From Candidatus Roizmanbacteria bacterium (GTDB lineage Bacteria; Patescibacteriota; Microgenomatia; UBA1406; GWC2-37-13), in assembly GCA_026395475.1 (NCBI GenBank), contig JAPLYQ010000059.1, positions 1 through 5,635 on the forward strand: DNA of 5,635 nt, given 5' to 3'. The translations under genes were made by a program, and so were the position numbers. Numbering within the stretch: position 1 is the first letter of the stretch; each line of letters opens with the position of its first letter. The notes under the pieces were generated by a model. It saw nothing but the letters and a program-made list of their open reading frames with translations. It was not told the DNA's origin and did not search any database. Below, piece after piece: positions 5,213 to 5,635 of this stretch.

Positions 5213-5492
5213 AAACATTTACTCTTCTGTAAGCCCCAAAGGTTAATATATGTGTGCAGTAAAATTATTGATTAAATACATTTAAATGTCCAAACATATA
5301 ACTTTACCCAAAATTATGCATGTCTTCGTAGGAAACATATTCTTATAGGTTATATGATGTGTATTGATATAGTTAGGTCAGCTATATATTTGTGCGGTAA
5401 TTAAATTAAACTCATTTAAATTATGCCTCTTTTAGTCCCCAGCCTCCTTTTCACTAGCCAAATAACTATATCAAAACATACATAAACTGTGC
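5213..5492. other. Non-coding stretch between REP doublet and recombinase promoter
   Basis: AT-rich, with stops in all frames at short intervals. I see no coding region, tRNA or riboswitch. The only structure found is the pair of diverged direct repeats listed separately. Confidence 0.5.
5248..5421 (+). repeat. Pair of diverged direct repeats upstream of the recombinase
   Basis: Copy A (5248-5287) and copy B (5386-5421) share two blocks in the same order: ATATNTGTGCRGTAA-like (5248-5262 and 5386-5400, 13 of 15 identical) and TTAAAYWCATTTAAAT-like (5272-5287 and 5406-5421, 14 of 16 identical). The inner distance differs by 4 bases. They could be protein-binding or recombination sites for the adjacent tyrosine recombinase, or remnants of an older duplication; the AT-richness makes chance similarity possible for the second block. 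Confidence 0.5.
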
Positions 5493-5520
5493 TTGACATC
5501 ATTATTATTATTGTTATATG
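5493..5520 (+). promoter_or_regulatory. Promoter of the tyrosine recombinase, near-leaderless
   Basis: A perfect TTGACA (5493-5498), a 16-nt spacer and TATATG (5515-5520) preceded by TGT (5512-5514), an extended -10 element. The -10 box ends 9 nt before the ATG at 5530, almost the same geometry as the regulator promoter at 540-568. The expected start near 5527 would give a leader of only a few bases. Confidence 0.6.
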
Positions 5521-5529
5521 CTGAAATAT

Positions 5530-5635
5530 ATGGGTAATAGGTATAATTTTTTTTATTTCGAGGCTGAATTTAAAAAATACTTGACTGCGGGAAAAGCAGA
5601 GGCTTCGACAATCAAAAATTACCTCTCAGACCTCC
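5530..5635 (+). CDS. Tyrosine recombinase / phage-type integrase (Xer-like), N-terminal fragment
   Basis: Only the first 35 codons are inside the window. The peptide (NFFYFEAEFKKYLTAGK, then AEASTIKNYLSDL) matches the start of the SAM-like core-binding domain of XerC/XerD-type recombinases, whose first helix (F-x-x-Y-L) and the S/A-x-x-T-I-x-x-Y-x-x-D-L signature bind one side of the core site. The catalytic domain with the Arg-His-Arg-Tyr residues lies beyond the right edge, so a chromosomal Xer protein cannot be told from an integrase of a mobile element. ATG 5530 was preferred over the in-frame ATG 5518 because the latter overlaps the proposed -10 box. The gene has about 540 bases of repeat-bearing non-coding sequence upstream. 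Confidence 0.7.
   Translation, partial: MGNRYNFFYFEAEFKKYLTAGKAEASTIKNYLSDL

Overview
The window looks like a fragment of a Candidate Phyla Radiation (Patescibacteria, Parcubacteria/Microgenomates-like) genome. The grounds are an AT-rich composition, short genes with little Shine-Dalgarno signal, a secreted beta-rich protein with the C-terminal style typical of these genomes, a PaaX/Cas2-like regulator, and a single-Big_1 membrane-anchored protein. The phylum is an inference from protein style; no rRNA or other marker gene is present. The standard genetic code fits all genes.

Layout. (1) Positions 1-529, minus strand: the N-terminal 176 codons of a PaaX-like transcriptional regulator, running off the left edge, with a near-consensus promoter at 540-568 placed so close to the ATG that the mRNA should be leaderless or nearly so. 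(2) 530-723: divergent intergenic region, with a plus-strand promoter candidate at 663-691. (3) 724-4411, plus strand: a three-gene exported-protein operon. It holds a 517-aa secreted surface protein (812-2365), a 334-aa DUF916/WxLIP-like protein with signal peptide, C-terminal membrane helix and cytoplasmic coiled coil (2407-3411), and a 327-aa signal-peptide and membrane-anchored protein with Ig-like domains (3428-4411). The 5' end of the first gene carries an exact 88-bp tandem duplication (724-811 and 812-899) that leaves a frame-disrupted second copy of start and signal peptide in front of the intact gene. (4) 4398-4535: convergent intergenic region of telomere-like 7-bp repeats in inverted orientation. 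(5) 4536-4952, minus strand: a small N-terminally anchored Big_1 (invasin-like) domain protein. (6) 4953-5529: about 570 bases of non-coding sequence with a third heptad cluster, an 89-bp REP-doublet (REPIN-like) element at 5124-5212, and two diverged direct repeats at 5248-5287 and 5386-5421. (7) 5530-5635, plus strand: the first 35 codons of a tyrosine recombinase, again with a near-leaderless promoter, running off the right edge.

How the genes may work together. The plus-strand trio reads as one cell-envelope unit: a secreted beta-rich subunit followed by two membrane-anchored proteins whose exposed domains could bind or present it, by analogy with WxL/WxLIP loci of Firmicutes. The minus-strand Big_1 protein is another envelope protein next to it. 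The regulator and recombinase at the edges have no demonstrated link to the operon. The clearest unusual features are the 88-bp signal-peptide duplication, the repeated leaderless promoter geometry, and the cluster of three unrelated repeat types between the Big_1 gene and the recombinase.
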